Positions 45,613-54,976 are shown, counted from the first letter of the stretch. The stretch is DNA of 64,000 nucleotides from Paraburkholderia youngii (GCF_013366925.1 NZ_JAALDK010000001.1:999089-1063088), one strand, 5' to 3'. Numbers and translations are program-made. Notes: a model not told the origin generated them from the letters alone.

Positions 45613-46892
45613 ACTCCCCGGTTTCGTCCTCATCGGCGGCGCTCGCGGCGCCGCCTGCGCGGCACGACGCGCGGCCGCGCGGCTACGCGGAGCGCAACGT
45701 CCAGTACTGGCGGCGCAATCTCGTCGTTTGCGTGTTCGGCTCGTTCACGACGCTCGTGAGCCTCAGCATGCTGCTGCCGTTCCTGCCGCTCTATGTGCGG
45801 CAACTTGGCGTCAGCTCGCAGTCCGCGGTGATCCAGTGGTCGGGCATCGCGTTCGGCGCGACCTTTCTCGGCACCGCGCTCACCGCGCCGCTGTGGGGGC
45901 GTCTGGCCGACCGCTTCGGGCGCAAGCCGATGCTCGTGCGCGCGGCGATCGGTATGGCGGTGGTGATGTCGTTGATCGGCGTGGCGCACAATGTGTACGA
46001 ACTGGTCGCACTGCGTCTGATCGCCGGTCTGGTAGGCGGCTACGCGTCAGCTTCCACGGTGATGGTGGGCACCCAGGCGCCGCGCGAACGCGCGGGTTGG
46101 GCGCTCGGCATCCTGTCGACGGGCGCGCTCGCGGGCAACCTGGTAGGGCCGCTCGTCGGCGGCGTGCTGCCGGACTGGATCGGCATTCGCGGCACGTTCT
46201 TCGCGGGCGGCGCGATGATCGCGGCGGCGGCGCTGCTGACCATCTTCATGGTGAAGGAAGAGTTTCACCCGGCCAGCGACGGCAAAGCGCGCGCATCCGG
46301 CAGCTCGGACGTACCCGTGCGGCGCACCAACTACGCGGTGGTCGCGGCGCTGCTCGTCACGGCGATGATGGTGTTGCTCGCCAATATGTCGATCGAGCCG
46401 ATCATCACCGTGTACATCGGTGACCTCGGCGTGAGCGCGCCGCATCTTGCTCGCGTTGCGGGCGTGGTCATGGCATGCTCGGCGCTCGGGAGCATGCTGA
46501 CGGCCGCGCGCCTCGGCGCGCTGGCCGACCGCTTCGGGAGCTGGCGCGTGATCGTCGCCTGCCTCGTGCTGACGGGACTGGCAATGGTGCCGCAAGCCTT
46601 CGTCACGCAGTGGTGGCAGCTCGCGGGGTTGCGCGTGCTGATGGGTATGACGCTCGCGGGTCTGTTGCCGTCGATCGGCAAGCTCGCGCGGCAGTCGGTG
46701 GATGAAAGCAGGACCGGCGGCATGCTCGGCTATCTGCAATCGGCGCAATTCAGCGGCCAGGTGGTGGGCCCGGTGATCGGCGGCGTGATCGGCGTTCACC
46801 TCGGGCTGCACGCGGTGTTCTTCGTGACTGGCGCGCTGCTGATCGCCTGCGGCGGCCTCGCGCGCTGGGCGCACCGCCGCACTGGAGCCTGA
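45609..46892 (+). CDS. MFS transporter (multidrug DHA1 type)
   Basis: 427 residues, twelve membrane segments after a polar 38-residue N-terminus. The MFS A-motif GRLADRFGRKPMLV is present and repeated in the second half as GALADRFGSWRVIV. It starts within the stop codon of the previous gene. Two different MFS genes overlapping by four bases is an unusual pairing; both may act on related compounds. A nitronate monooxygenase gene follows after 57 bases. Confidence 0.88.
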   Translation: MNSPVSSSSAALAAPPARHDARPRGYAERNVQYWRRNLVVCVFGSFTTLVSLSMLLPFLPLYVRQLGVSSQSAVIQWSGIAFGATFLGTALTAPLWGRLADRFGRKPMLVRAAIGMAVVMSLIGVAHNVYELVALRLIAGLVGGYASASTVMVGTQAPRERAGWALGILSTGALAGNLVGPLVGGVLPDWIGIRGTFFAGGAMIAAAALLTIFMVKEEFHPASDGKARASGSSDVPVRRTNYAVVAALLVTAMMVLLANMSIEPIITVYIGDLGVSAPHLARVAGVVMACSALGSMLTAARLGALADRFGSWRVIVACLVLTGLAMVPQAFVTQWWQLAGLRVLMGMTLAGLLPSIGKLARQSVDESRTGGMLGYLQSAQFSGQVVGPVIGGVIGVHLGLHAVFFVTGALLIACGGLARWAHRRTGA

Positions 46893-46949
46893 CCGGCTGG
46901 CAAGGTGGCAGCCACATTGAACCTCTAACGCATCCGGTGGGAAGGGAAC

Positions 46950-48050
46950 ATGAGCACTCAAGCGAACAACCGCGCGTTGTTGCGCACGCTCGGCATCCAC
47001 AAGCCGATCATTCAGGCGCCGATGGCCGGTGTCACCACGCCGGCGCTGGCCGCCGCGGTGTCGAACGCGGGCGGTCTGGGCTCGCTCGGCGTTGCCGCGA
47101 TGAACGCGGAGAACGCGCGCCGCGCGATCCACCAGACCCGCGAGCTAACCACGCGGCCGTTCAACGTCAATGTGTTTTGTCATCGTCCGGCGACGCCCGA
47201 TGCCGCCGTCGAGCGCGCGTGGCTCGAATGGCTCGAACCGGTGTTCCGGCAATACGGCGCGACGCCGCCGCAAGCGCTGTCGGAGATCTACACGAGCTTC
47301 GTCGTCGATACCGCGATGCAGACGATGCTGCTCGCGGAGAAGCCGGCCGTCGTCAGCTTCCATTTCGGCTTGCCGCCCGATGCGGTGATCGCGCAACTGA
47401 AGCACGCGGGCATCCGTTTGCTGGCGAGCGCGACCAATCTCGACGAAGCGGCGACGGCCGTCGAAGCAGGCGTCGATGCGATCGTCGCGCAGGGCATCGA
47501 GGCGGGCGGTCATCGCGGCATATTCGACACGACCTCGCGCGACGAGCGCCTCGGCACGTTCGCATTGACGCGTCTGCTGGCGAGCGAGTTCGACCTGCCG
47601 GTGATCGCGGCGGGCGGCATCATGGACGGCGCCGGCATCGCGGCCGCGCTCGCGCTGGGCGCGCAGGCGGCGCAATTGGGCACCGCGTTCGTCGCGTGCC
47701 CGGAAACCTCGATCGACGACGGCTATCGCCGCGCGTTGCTCAGCGATGCGGCGCGCTCGACGACGTTCACGTCGGCGATCTCGGGGCGCCTCGCGCGCAG
47801 CATCGTCAATCGCTTCACCGCGCTCGGCGAGGACCCGCAGGCGCCGCGTACGCCGTCCTATCCGATCACCTACGACGCGGGCAAGGCGCTCAACGCAGCG
47901 GCCAAGGCCAAGGGCGAGTTCGGCTACGGCGCGCAATGGGCGGGCCAGGCTGCGCCGCTTGCGCGGTCGTTGGCGGCGGGCGAACTGATGGCGCAGCTGG
48001 AGCGCGAAACGCGGGAAAGTATCGAGCGGCTGCAATCGGTGTGGAACTGA
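46950..48050 (+). CDS. Nitronate monooxygenase (FMN-dependent)
   Basis: 366 residues, TIM barrel. Seen: [32 protein letters not shown], the catalytic-His motif [11 protein letters not shown], and the phosphate-binding [20 protein letters not shown]. Class I enzymes oxidise alkyl nitronates such as propionate 3-nitronate to aldehyde and nitrite. Position behind two exporters suggests defence against a nitro-toxin, but this is inference. GGGAAGGGAAC precedes the ATG. Confidence 0.9.
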   Translation: MSTQANNRALLRTLGIHKPIIQAPMAGVTTPALAAAVSNAGGLGSLGVAAMNAENARRAIHQTRELTTRPFNVNVFCHRPATPDAAVERAWLEWLEPVFRQYGATPPQALSEIYTSFVVDTAMQTMLLAEKPAVVSFHFGLPPDAVIAQLKHAGIRLLASATNLDEAATAVEAGVDAIVAQGIEAGGHRGIFDTTSRDERLGTFALTRLLASEFDLPVIAAGGIMDGAGIAAALALGAQAAQLGTAFVACPETSIDDGYRRALLSDAARSTTFTSAISGRLARSIVNRFTALGEDPQAPRTPSYPITYDAGKALNAAAKAKGEFGYGAQWAGQAAPLARSLAAGELMAQLERETRESIERLQSVWN

Positions 48051-48231
48051 GCAGTCGGGCCTCGATGCCTCGCACGCATGGATGGCATCGAAACACGTGG
48101 CGCGCGCACCTGCCGATGCGGGTGTGGCTTCCGGCGCGTCAATTGTCGGTCGTCAGTTCCGCGTCCATGCGTTCGCTGCCGCGCGGCCGGGATCGACAGG
48201 TTCTTGAGCCAAAAGACGAAGGCGGACAGGC

Positions 48232-49179
48232 ATGCAACGCAAATTCGACGATCTGCTGCTGGGCAGCATCGAGCTCTTCTGTTTCGCGGCGGAGCTCGGA
48301 AGCTTTACGCTCGCGGCCAACGCCGCGAGTGTCACGCCGGCGGCGGTGAGCCGCTCGGTGGCGCGGCTCGAGGAACGGCTCGGCGTGCGCCTGTTCGTGC
48401 GCACGACGCGCCAGATCCGTCTGACCGACGCGGGGCGGCGCTACTTCGAGCAGTGCCGTCAGGCGTTGTCGCAACTGATGGACGCCGAGCGCGAAGTGAC
48501 GGGCGAGCAGACCACACCCGCAGGCGTGCTGCGCATCAGCATGCCGACGCCGTATGGGCACTATCGCGTGTTGCCGCTGCTGCCGGCGTTTCGCGAGCGC
48601 TATCCGCAAGTCCAGGTCGAGACGCACCTGAGCAACCGCAACATCGACTTCGCGGACGAAGGTTTCGATCTGGCGATACGCGGACGCGCACCGGCCGATT
48701 CAAACCTCGTCGCGCGCAAGCTCGAAGATGCCGAAATGGTCGTGGTGGCGAGCCCCGCCTACCTGAAACGCGCGGGGGTGCCCAACACCGTCGAGGACCT
48801 GCAGGCCCACGAGTGCATCCAGTTCGAAATGCCGAGCAGCGGGCGTCATCTCGCGTGGACCTTCGAGCGCTCGCCCGAGGATGGCGACGTGCTGACGAGC
48901 GGAAGCTATCGAACCTCCGGCGACGCGCTTGCCGGCGTGACGCTCGCGCGTGCCGGCGCGGGGCTGTTTCAGACCTATCGCTTCGTCGTCGAGGACGATC
49001 TGCGCGAAGGGCGCCTCGTGGAAGTGTTGCGCGACGCGGGCGCACGCACGCGGCCGTTCATCCTGCTCTATCCGCATGCGCGTTATTTGACGTCGCGCGT
49101 GCGCGCTTTCGTCGATTTTCTGATGGAGCAGTTGGCGAAGCCCATGACGCCCGCCGCGCCGGTGACGCGCGCGCATTGA
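48232..49179 (+). CDS. LysR-family regulator
   Basis: 315 residues. The HTH lies in FAAELGSFTLAANAASVTPA, AVSRSVARLEERLGVRLFVR; the effector domain has DEGFDLAIRGRAPADSNLVA and ends in SRVRAFVDFLMEQL. It is followed by a convergent SDR gene after 30 bases. It may regulate the nitronate monooxygenase unit upstream or the SDR. Confidence 0.9.
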   Translation: MQRKFDDLLLGSIELFCFAAELGSFTLAANAASVTPAAVSRSVARLEERLGVRLFVRTTRQIRLTDAGRRYFEQCRQALSQLMDAEREVTGEQTTPAGVLRISMPTPYGHYRVLPLLPAFRERYPQVQVETHLSNRNIDFADEGFDLAIRGRAPADSNLVARKLEDAEMVVVASPAYLKRAGVPNTVEDLQAHECIQFEMPSSGRHLAWTFERSPEDGDVLTSGSYRTSGDALAGVTLARAGAGLFQTYRFVVEDDLREGRLVEVLRDAGARTRPFILLYPHARYLTSRVRAFVDFLMEQLAKPMTPAAPVTRAH

Positions 49180-49209
49180 GCCTCGTACGCGCGTCGTGTC
49201 GTGGTCCAC

Positions 49210-49950
49210 TCAGTGACCCGCGCTCTGGCCGCCGTCCACGTGCAGGATCTCGCCAGTCACGAACGGTGCCGAGTCGAGATAGAGGATCGCGTTGACAATG
49301 TCGCTCATCTCGCCCATATGACCGATCGGATGAAGCGCGCCGAGCGCCGCATGCGTTTCGGGCGCATGCATCGGCGACTTGATGATGCCGGGCGACACCG
49401 CGTTGGCGCGGATGCCGCGCTTCGCGTACTCGATCGCGAGCGAGCGCGTCGCGGCGGCGAGGCCGCCCTTGGTCAGCGAGGCCAGCACCGACGGCACGCC
49501 GTCGATCGCGTGATCGACGAGCGTCGTCGTGATGTTGACGACGTGGCCGCGCTCACGCTTTTCCATCTCGGCGACCGCAAGCTGCGTGATGTAGAAAAAT
49601 CCCGCGAGATTGATGCCGGTGACCGTCGCGTAATCTTCGGCCGTGTATTGCGTGAACGGCTTGGCCACGAAAATGCCCGCATTGTTGACGAGCGTATCGA
49701 CCCGCCCGAAGCGCGCCACGGCTGTTTCGATGACCCGTCGAGCGGTGGCCGGATCGGCGATGTCACCGGCCACGGTGACGAGGTTGGGATCGTCCGACGG
49801 CTTGATGCTGCGCGATGTCGCGACGACGTTGTGGCCGAGCTGGCGAAACGCCTTGACCGTTTCGGCGCCGATGCCTTGCGACGCACCGGTAACCACGATG
49901 ACTTTGGGAGACTGACTTATAGTGAACCTCGAAGTAAATTGGATCAGCAC
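49210..49950 (-). CDS. SDR-family protein with substituted catalytic Tyr
   Basis: About 246 residues from a GTG at 49950. The cofactor motif TGASQGIG, the NNAG motif and the C-terminal GEILHVDGGQSAGH are typical classical SDR. The YxxxK motif reads ASLTK (context GVPSVLASLTKGGL), so the catalytic Tyr is Ala while Lys remains; activity may be changed or regulatory. An internal SD (CGAGG) is spaced correctly for ATA AGT CAG, where ATG would be expected, so the true start is uncertain. Confidence 0.82.
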   Translation of the reverse strand: MLIQFTSRFTISQSPKVIVVTGASQGIGAETVKAFRQLGHNVVATSRSIKPSDDPNLVTVAGDIADPATARRVIETAVARFGRVDTLVNNAGIFVAKPFTQYTAEDYATVTGINLAGFFYITQLAVAEMEKRERGHVVNITTTLVDHAIDGVPSVLASLTKGGLAAATRSLAIEYAKRGIRANAVSPGIIKSPMHAPETHAALGALHPIGHMGEMSDIVNAILYLDSAPFVTGEILHVDGGQSAGH

Positions 49951-50115
49951 TGTGTGATCGGGCTGATGGCTCCGACGGCTACTAATTTATGCAGTCGTGC
50001 TCCGCTTTTGCATACAGGGCGCGGACAAACACTTGTGAGCGGCAGGAACAAGAGGTCAGTCGTGACACGTCGCGTGCGTGTCGCGGCGTCTGACCTCAGC
50101 GGCACCGATCCGCAT

Positions 50116-50538
50116 TCAGGATGTTTGCGTTCGCGGATCGTGATCGAACTCGAGCCTGATCCCGCCCGGTTCATACACCATCGTGTGGCGTTTGGGACCG
50201 GCACCGAGGTCCTCCGGCGCGAATTCGACCTTCACGCCGGGCCACGCCGATACGCGCGCGAATATATCGGTGAGCGCTTTCTCGCTGCTCACGCGCAACG
50301 CAAGATGATGAAGTCCGACATGAACCTTGCGATCGAATTCGACGATGCGGCTCGGGTCGGTGACCTGCCACAGCGTCAACATCACGTGTCCGTCCGATAC
50401 GAACGCCGCCGGGTAAGCGGGCCGTTCGCCAACCTGTTTCCAGCCGAGGCACTTCACGAAGAAGTCGCGTGTGAGGTTCAGATCGCGGACCGTGAGTCCG
50501 ACGTGATCGATACCTGAAGTAAGCGGGTTGTCAGTCAT
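50116..50538 (-). CDS. VOC-family (glyoxalase/bleomycin-resistance fold) protein
   Basis: 140 residues starting MTDNPLTSGIDHVGLTVRDL; the metal-ligand pattern of vicinal-oxygen-chelate enzymes is visible in IDHVGLTV, GHVMLTLW, LHHLALRV and IRLEFDHDP. It could be a glyoxalase-like isomerase, dioxygenase or resistance protein. The start has AGGAAG upstream. It is divergent from the first MarR gene of the efflux cluster, with repeats between them. Confidence 0.88.
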   Translation of the reverse strand: MTDNPLTSGIDHVGLTVRDLNLTRDFFVKCLGWKQVGERPAYPAAFVSDGHVMLTLWQVTDPSRIVEFDRKVHVGLHHLALRVSSEKALTDIFARVSAWPGVKVEFAPEDLGAGPKRHTMVYEPGGIRLEFDHDPRTQTS

Positions 50539-50590
50539 GATTCTGTCTTCCTGAAAAGAAAGCGGCGGTCGAATCCCCGCCAGAACATCA

Positions 50591-50662
50591 TAGCCACATG
50601 TAGCCACATGAAATGGCGTCGATTGTCGCTGGCGGCGCAATTCAGTTTTTACACCATGTGGC
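50591..50662. repeat. Direct and inverted repeats in VOC/MarR divergent region
   Basis: TAGCCACATG occurs twice in tandem (50591-50600 and 50601-50610), and CATGTGGC, its inverse, lies at 50655-50662. Position between divergent genes suggests a binding site. Confidence 0.5.
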
Positions 50663-50738
50663 GCATCTGGCGAACAAATCCGCTTGCTCAAATCTGCATA
50701 GTCAAATAAGCTGAAGTCAGATATCTTGGAGACGACCG

Positions 50739-51176
50739 ATGGACGATTCGACCAACGAAGACTTTGAGCGCGCGCAAAAGCTGGTGTCTGTGCTGGGTCA
50801 GGCGCGTCAGCTGATTGGAAGCGAGCTCAGATCGGGGCTCGCGGATGCAGGGCTGAACCTGCAGGCGCGCGGCGTCCTGCTCACGCTTGCGCGCGGCAAC
50901 GTCACAACGCCGGCCGCACTTTCGAAACAGGCAGGTATCCCCCCGGCCCGGATGACCCGGGTGCTGGACAAGCTCGAAAAGAGCGGACTGATCGAGCGCG
51001 CGCGTAACGAGAGGGATCGCCGTCACGTGGACGTGTCGTTGAGCCGGGAAGGGCAGGCCGTCGCCGCCCGCAATGTCCGAGTCACCCGTGGCGCTTGGAG
51101 CGAGCGGCTCTCGCACTTCTCGAAGTCGGACTTCGATACGTTGAACGTGCTGCTGTCCAGACTGCTGAACGACTAG
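50739..51176 (+). CDS. MarR-family regulator 1 of the efflux cluster
   Basis: 145 residues, winged helix in NVTTPAALSKQAGIPPARMT, RVLDKLEKSGLIERARNERD. It is 84 bases upstream of emrB on the same strand. A half operator CAGATA lies at 50718-50723 before its start. Such proteins repress efflux genes and are released by phenolic or drug ligands. Confidence 0.9.
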   Translation: MDDSTNEDFERAQKLVSVLGQARQLIGSELRSGLADAGLNLQARGVLLTLARGNVTTPAALSKQAGIPPARMTRVLDKLEKSGLIERARNERDRRHVDVSLSREGQAVAARNVRVTRGAWSERLSHFSKSDFDTLNVLLSRLLND

Positions 51177-51196
51177 GCGGCATTTTTTTATTCGAT

Positions 51197-51214
51197 TATC
51201 TGACATATCAGATA
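51197..51214. promoter_or_regulatory. MarR-type operator upstream of emrB
   Basis: TATCTG-N6-CAGATA, perfect arms (51197-51202, 51209-51214), 47 bases before the emrB start. Confidence 0.65.
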
Positions 51215-51260
51215 TCAGCCCGCAATCGAAGGGCGCTTCGAACCGAGACGAGGAGTTGCA

Positions 51261-52823
51261 ATGAACCCATCGACCAACCCGGCCGCGCCGGCCCAGCTGA
51301 CTGGCGCAAAGTTCGCACTCGGCACGTTTGCCGTAGCGCTCGCCACCTTCATGAACGTGCTCGATTCGTCGATCGCCAACGTCGCGATTCCGACGCTCTC
51401 GGGCAACCTCGGCGTGTCGATCGACGAAGGCACATGGGTTATTACGCTGTTTGCCGCGGCCAACGCGGTGTCGATTCCGTTGACGGGGTGGCTCACGCAG
51501 CGCATCGGCCAGGTCAAGCTGTTTGTCTGGGCGATTCTGCTGTTCGTGCTGTCATCGGCGGCGTGCGGACTCGCTCCGAACCTGCTGGTACTGCTCGTCG
51601 CCCGCGTCGTGCAGGGCGCGGTGGCGGGGCCGCTGGTGCCGTTGTCGCAGGCCATGCTGCTCGCGTCGTTTCCGAAGGAAAGAAGTTCGAACGCGCTGGC
51701 GTTGTGGGCGATGACCGCGACGGTCGGGCCGATCGCGGGTCCGGCGCTCGGCGGCTGGATCACCGACAGCTACAGCTGGTCGTGGATCTTCTACATCAAC
51801 GTGCCGGTCGGCCTGTTTGCCGCGGGCGCGATCTGGGCGATCTACCGCGATCGCGAGACGCCGTCGCGCAAGCTCCCGATCGACAAGGTCGGCCTGATCT
51901 CGCTGATCGCATGGGTCGCACCGCTGCAGATCATGCTCGACAAGGGCCGCGACCTCGACTGGTTCAGCTCGCCGGTGATCTGGGCGCTGATGATCGTCGC
52001 CGCGGTCAGCTTCCTGTTTTTCCTGATCTGGGAATTGACCGAGGAAAAGCCGATCGTCAACCTGCGGCTTTTCGCCAGACGTAACTTCCTCGGCGGCACG
52101 ATTGCGATTTCGGTCGCCTACGCGATCTTCTTCGCCAACCTCGTGATCCTGCCGCAGTGGATTCAGGGCTTCCTCGGCTACCGGGCGGTGGATGCGGGGC
52201 TCGTGACCGCGCCGCTCGGCATTTTCGCCGTGATCCTCGCGCCGGTGATGGGCAAGATCATGCCGCGCTCGGACATGCGGGTGCTCGCCACGCTTGCGTT
52301 CGTCGGATTCGCCGGGGTGTTCTTCATGCGTTCCAACTACACGACCGGCATCGACGCGTGGACGCTCGTGCTGCCCACTTTGCTGCAAGGCATTCCGACC
52401 GCGCTGTTCTTCACGCCGCTGACCGCGATCATCCTGTCGGGTCTGAAGCCGGAGGAGATTCCGGCGGCGGCGGGTCTGTCCAACTTCGTGCGCATTTTCG
52501 CGGGAGCGGTGGGCACGTCGCTGATGAGCAACGCATGGAGCGATCGTACGATCCTGCACCATGCGCGACTTGCCGAGCAAAGCAGCGTGGAGGACCCTGG
52601 TTTTTCCGGCGCGATCGCGCACCTGCAGGCGGCGCTGGACGCGGGCATTCCCAAGGCCACGGAGTTTTACGAAGCCTCGCTGAACGCGCAGGCGACGATG
52701 CTGGGCCTGAACGACATCTTCTGGATCTCGGCGGTGATCTTTGTGGTCATCATCCCGCTGATCTGGGTGACGAAGCCGACCAAAGGTGGTGCCGCGGGCG
52801 CGGCAGCCGCCGGCGGACACTGA
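51261..52823 (+). CDS. emrB: DHA2-family MFS multidrug exporter (EmrB-like)
   Basis: 520 residues with fourteen membrane segments. Motifs include TFMNVLDSSIANVAIPTLSG (segment 1), GTWVITLFAAANAVSIPLTG and GPALGGWITDSYSWSWIFYI (motif C), as in EmrB/QacA proteins. It forms a tripartite pump with the EmrA-like adaptor and outer-membrane channel encoded downstream. AGGAG precedes the ATG. Order is unusual: the exporter comes before the adaptor and a MarR gene stands between. Confidence 0.92.
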   Translation: MNPSTNPAAPAQLTGAKFALGTFAVALATFMNVLDSSIANVAIPTLSGNLGVSIDEGTWVITLFAAANAVSIPLTGWLTQRIGQVKLFVWAILLFVLSSAACGLAPNLLVLLVARVVQGAVAGPLVPLSQAMLLASFPKERSSNALALWAMTATVGPIAGPALGGWITDSYSWSWIFYINVPVGLFAAGAIWAIYRDRETPSRKLPIDKVGLISLIAWVAPLQIMLDKGRDLDWFSSPVIWALMIVAAVSFLFFLIWELTEEKPIVNLRLFARRNFLGGTIAISVAYAIFFANLVILPQWIQGFLGYRAVDAGLVTAPLGIFAVILAPVMGKIMPRSDMRVLATLAFVGFAGVFFMRSNYTTGIDAWTLVLPTLLQGIPTALFFTPLTAIILSGLKPEEIPAAAGLSNFVRIFAGAVGTSLMSNAWSDRTILHHARLAEQSSVEDPGFSGAIAHLQAALDAGIPKATEFYEASLNAQATMLGLNDIFWISAVIFVVIIPLIWVTKPTKGGAAGAAAAGGH

Positions 52824-52882
52824 TTCCGATTGGGCAACCCGGTTCGGACGGAAAATGAAACACACAATCCTCTTCTTGACAT

Positions 52883-52900
52883 TATCTGATAATGCAGATA
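52883..52900. promoter_or_regulatory. MarR-type operator upstream of second marR gene
   Basis: TATCTG-N6-CAGATA with the same arms and spacer length as the site before emrB. It overlaps a TTGACATTATCTGATAAT stretch that looks like a promoter. Confidence 0.65.
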
Positions 52901-52929
52901 TTGTGAAAATCAACAAGGAGGACGCCGCC

Positions 52930-53367
52930 ATGGACCACTACACGACGAAGAACTTCATGCTTACAGAGAGTATCGGCTTCAGGCTCGTCAAGGCCCGCAA
53001 CGTCGTCGTCGCGGAAATGGACGCGGCGCTCAAGGACCTCGACATCAACGGGCAGCAGATGGGCATCCTGCTTTCGCTGAAGCAGGGTGTGGCAACTACG
53101 CCTTTCGAGCTGTCGAAGCTGCTCGGAATCGACACCGGCCTGATGACGCGGATGCTGGACAAGCTGGAATCGAAAGGGCTGCTGGAACGTTCGCGCGACC
53201 CGCAAGATCGCCGCGTGGTCAATCTGACGTTGACCGCGCAGGGGCAGAAAACCGCCGCGCGGATTCCGGAAGTCGCACCGCATGTGTTGAACGCGCGCTT
53301 GCGCAAATTCACGAAGGCCGAGTTTGCCGAGCTGGACCGCCTGCTTCGCAAGTTCACAGGCGATTGA
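52930..53367 (+). CDS. MarR-family regulator 2 of the efflux cluster
   Basis: 145 residues starting MDHYTTKNFMLTESIGFRLV, behind AAGGAGG. The winged helix is TTPFELSKLLGIDTGLMTRM, LDKLESKGLLERSRDPQDRR. It resembles regulator 1 in length and fold but not closely in sequence. A terminator follows its stop by five bases, and its own promoter carries the shared operator, so it is probably autoregulated. Confidence 0.9.
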   Translation: MDHYTTKNFMLTESIGFRLVKARNVVVAEMDAALKDLDINGQQMGILLSLKQGVATTPFELSKLLGIDTGLMTRMLDKLESKGLLERSRDPQDRRVVNLTLTAQGQKTAARIPEVAPHVLNARLRKFTKAEFAELDRLLRKFTGD

Positions 53368-53371
53368 GCGG

Positions 53372-53395
53372 CGCGGCCGTGGGCCGCGTTTTTTT
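53372..53395 (+). terminator. Rho-independent terminator after marR 2
   Basis: CGCGGCC (53372-53378), loop GTG, GGCCGCG (53382-53388) and seven T. Only 26 bases separate it from the next start codon. Confidence 0.8.
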
Positions 53396-53403
53396 CACCC
53401 ATT

Positions 53404-53421
53404 AATCTGATTTGTCAGAAA
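53404..53421. promoter_or_regulatory. Degenerate MarR-type operator at the start of the OMF gene
   Basis: AATCTG-N6-CAGAAA, one mismatch per arm from the other two sites and the same spacer. It ends directly before the ATG at 53422. Confidence 0.5.
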
Positions 53422-54942
53422 ATGAATACGCAGACTTCCAGGGCAAACACCGTCGCCCGTACGCTGAAGCTCGGTGTTTCGGTGATCTCATTCGCAGTGC
53501 TGGCAGCCTGTGCAAACTATGCGGGCATCCACAGCGACAAGCAGATCAATCAGCCACAACAGCTGGAAACGGCCCGGAGCCTGCCGCAGGAGCATGGGAA
53601 CTGGCCGTCCCCGGACTGGGCCGACCAGTTCGGCGACGCTCAACTGAAGGCGTTGATCGCCGAGGCGCTGCAAGGCAGTCCGACGCTTGCCCAGGCGCGC
53701 GCCCGGGTCGAACAGGCACAAGCCTACAGCGAAACGGCGAAGGCGGGCACGCTGCCGCGCGTCGACGCTTCGTACTCGCTGACGCGCCAGCAGTTCAGCA
53801 GCAGCGCGCTGATCCCGCCGCCCTATGCCGGCTCGTGGCAGACGGAGAACAAGGGGCTGCTCAGCGCTTCCTACGATCTCGATCTGTGGGGCAAGAACCG
53901 CGAAGCGCTGCGCGCGGCTGTGTCGGAGGCGTCCGCTGCCGAGGCCGACGAGCAGGTCGTCAGGCTCACGCTCGACACCTCGATCGCCCGCACGTACAAC
54001 GAGCTGGCGCGGCTCTACGCGTTACGCGATATCGCGCAACAGGAAGTCGCGCGGCGCGAGCAGATCGACCGCATTACCTCCGGCCGCATCGCAAACGGTC
54101 TCGACACCGAAGTGGAGCGCAAGACGGCCGAGGCGAATCTGTCGACGAGCCGTGCCCGTGTCAGCGCGCTCGACGGCAGCATCCTGACCACCCGGTATCA
54201 ACTGGCGGCGCTGCTTGGCAAGGGTCCCGACCGCGGACTCGCGATCACGCGGCCGACGCTCGGCGTCGGCGACGACGTGCGTCTGCCTGACAACCTGCCG
54301 GCCGATCTGCTGAGCCGGCGGCCCGACATCGTCGCGGCGCGCTGGCGCGTCGACGCGATCACGCACGAAGTGAAGGAAGCGAAGGCCGAGTTCTATCCCG
54401 ACATCAACCTGAGCGCAGCGATCGGTCTGGACGCGTTCGGCTTCGGCCGCTTCCTGAGCGCCGCGAGCCGCACCGCGTCGGTGGGCCCGGCGGTCCACTT
54501 GCCGATCTTCGATGCGGGCGAGTTGCGCGCGCAGTTGAAGGGCCGCTACGCCGAGTTCGACTATGCGGTGGCGACCTACAACCAGACGCTGATCGGCGCG
54601 CTGAGCGGCGTGGCCACGCAGCTCGCGCAGATTCGCGCGAGCGACGCGCAGCTCGGCGATGCGCTGGCCGCGCAGCAGGCCGCGAGCGATGCCGATCGCC
54701 TCGCGACCACCCAATACAAGGCTGGCCTGACCAACCAGTTGACCGTGCTCAATGCCGACGTCACCGCACTGAACGCCGACGAGGCGATCGCCAATCTGAA
54801 GATGAACCGCCGCGACCAGCAGATCGAGCTCGCGTCGGCGTTGGGCGGCGGCTATGTCGATACGTCGGCGGGCACAGACCATCATGCGGACGCGGCTCGC
54901 GCATCCGCCAGTCAAGTCAATCCCACGGTTGCCGCACGTTGA
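53422..54942 (+). CDS. Outer-membrane efflux lipoprotein (NodT/OprM family)
   Basis: 506 residues. The signal ends in a lipobox (VLAAC at about residue 30), so the mature protein is lipidated. Two OEP repeats follow: FGDAQLKALIAEALQGSPTL with ARARVEQA, and the second with LPADLLSRRPDIVAARWRVD. It forms the trimeric outer-membrane channel of the pump. No ribosome site is visible at the ATG, which follows a terminator and operator closely. The adaptor gene follows after 34 bases. Confidence 0.9.
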   Translation: MNTQTSRANTVARTLKLGVSVISFAVLAACANYAGIHSDKQINQPQQLETARSLPQEHGNWPSPDWADQFGDAQLKALIAEALQGSPTLAQARARVEQAQAYSETAKAGTLPRVDASYSLTRQQFSSSALIPPPYAGSWQTENKGLLSASYDLDLWGKNREALRAAVSEASAAEADEQVVRLTLDTSIARTYNELARLYALRDIAQQEVARREQIDRITSGRIANGLDTEVERKTAEANLSTSRARVSALDGSILTTRYQLAALLGKGPDRGLAITRPTLGVGDDVRLPDNLPADLLSRRPDIVAARWRVDAITHEVKEAKAEFYPDINLSAAIGLDAFGFGRFLSAASRTASVGPAVHLPIFDAGELRAQLKGRYAEFDYAVATYNQTLIGALSGVATQLAQIRASDAQLGDALAAQQAASDADRLATTQYKAGLTNQLTVLNADVTALNADEAIANLKMNRRDQQIELASALGGGYVDTSAGTDHHADAARASASQVNPTVAAR

Positions 54943-54976
54943 ACGGCACGCCGGGAAACCTATCAGGAGAACTGCA

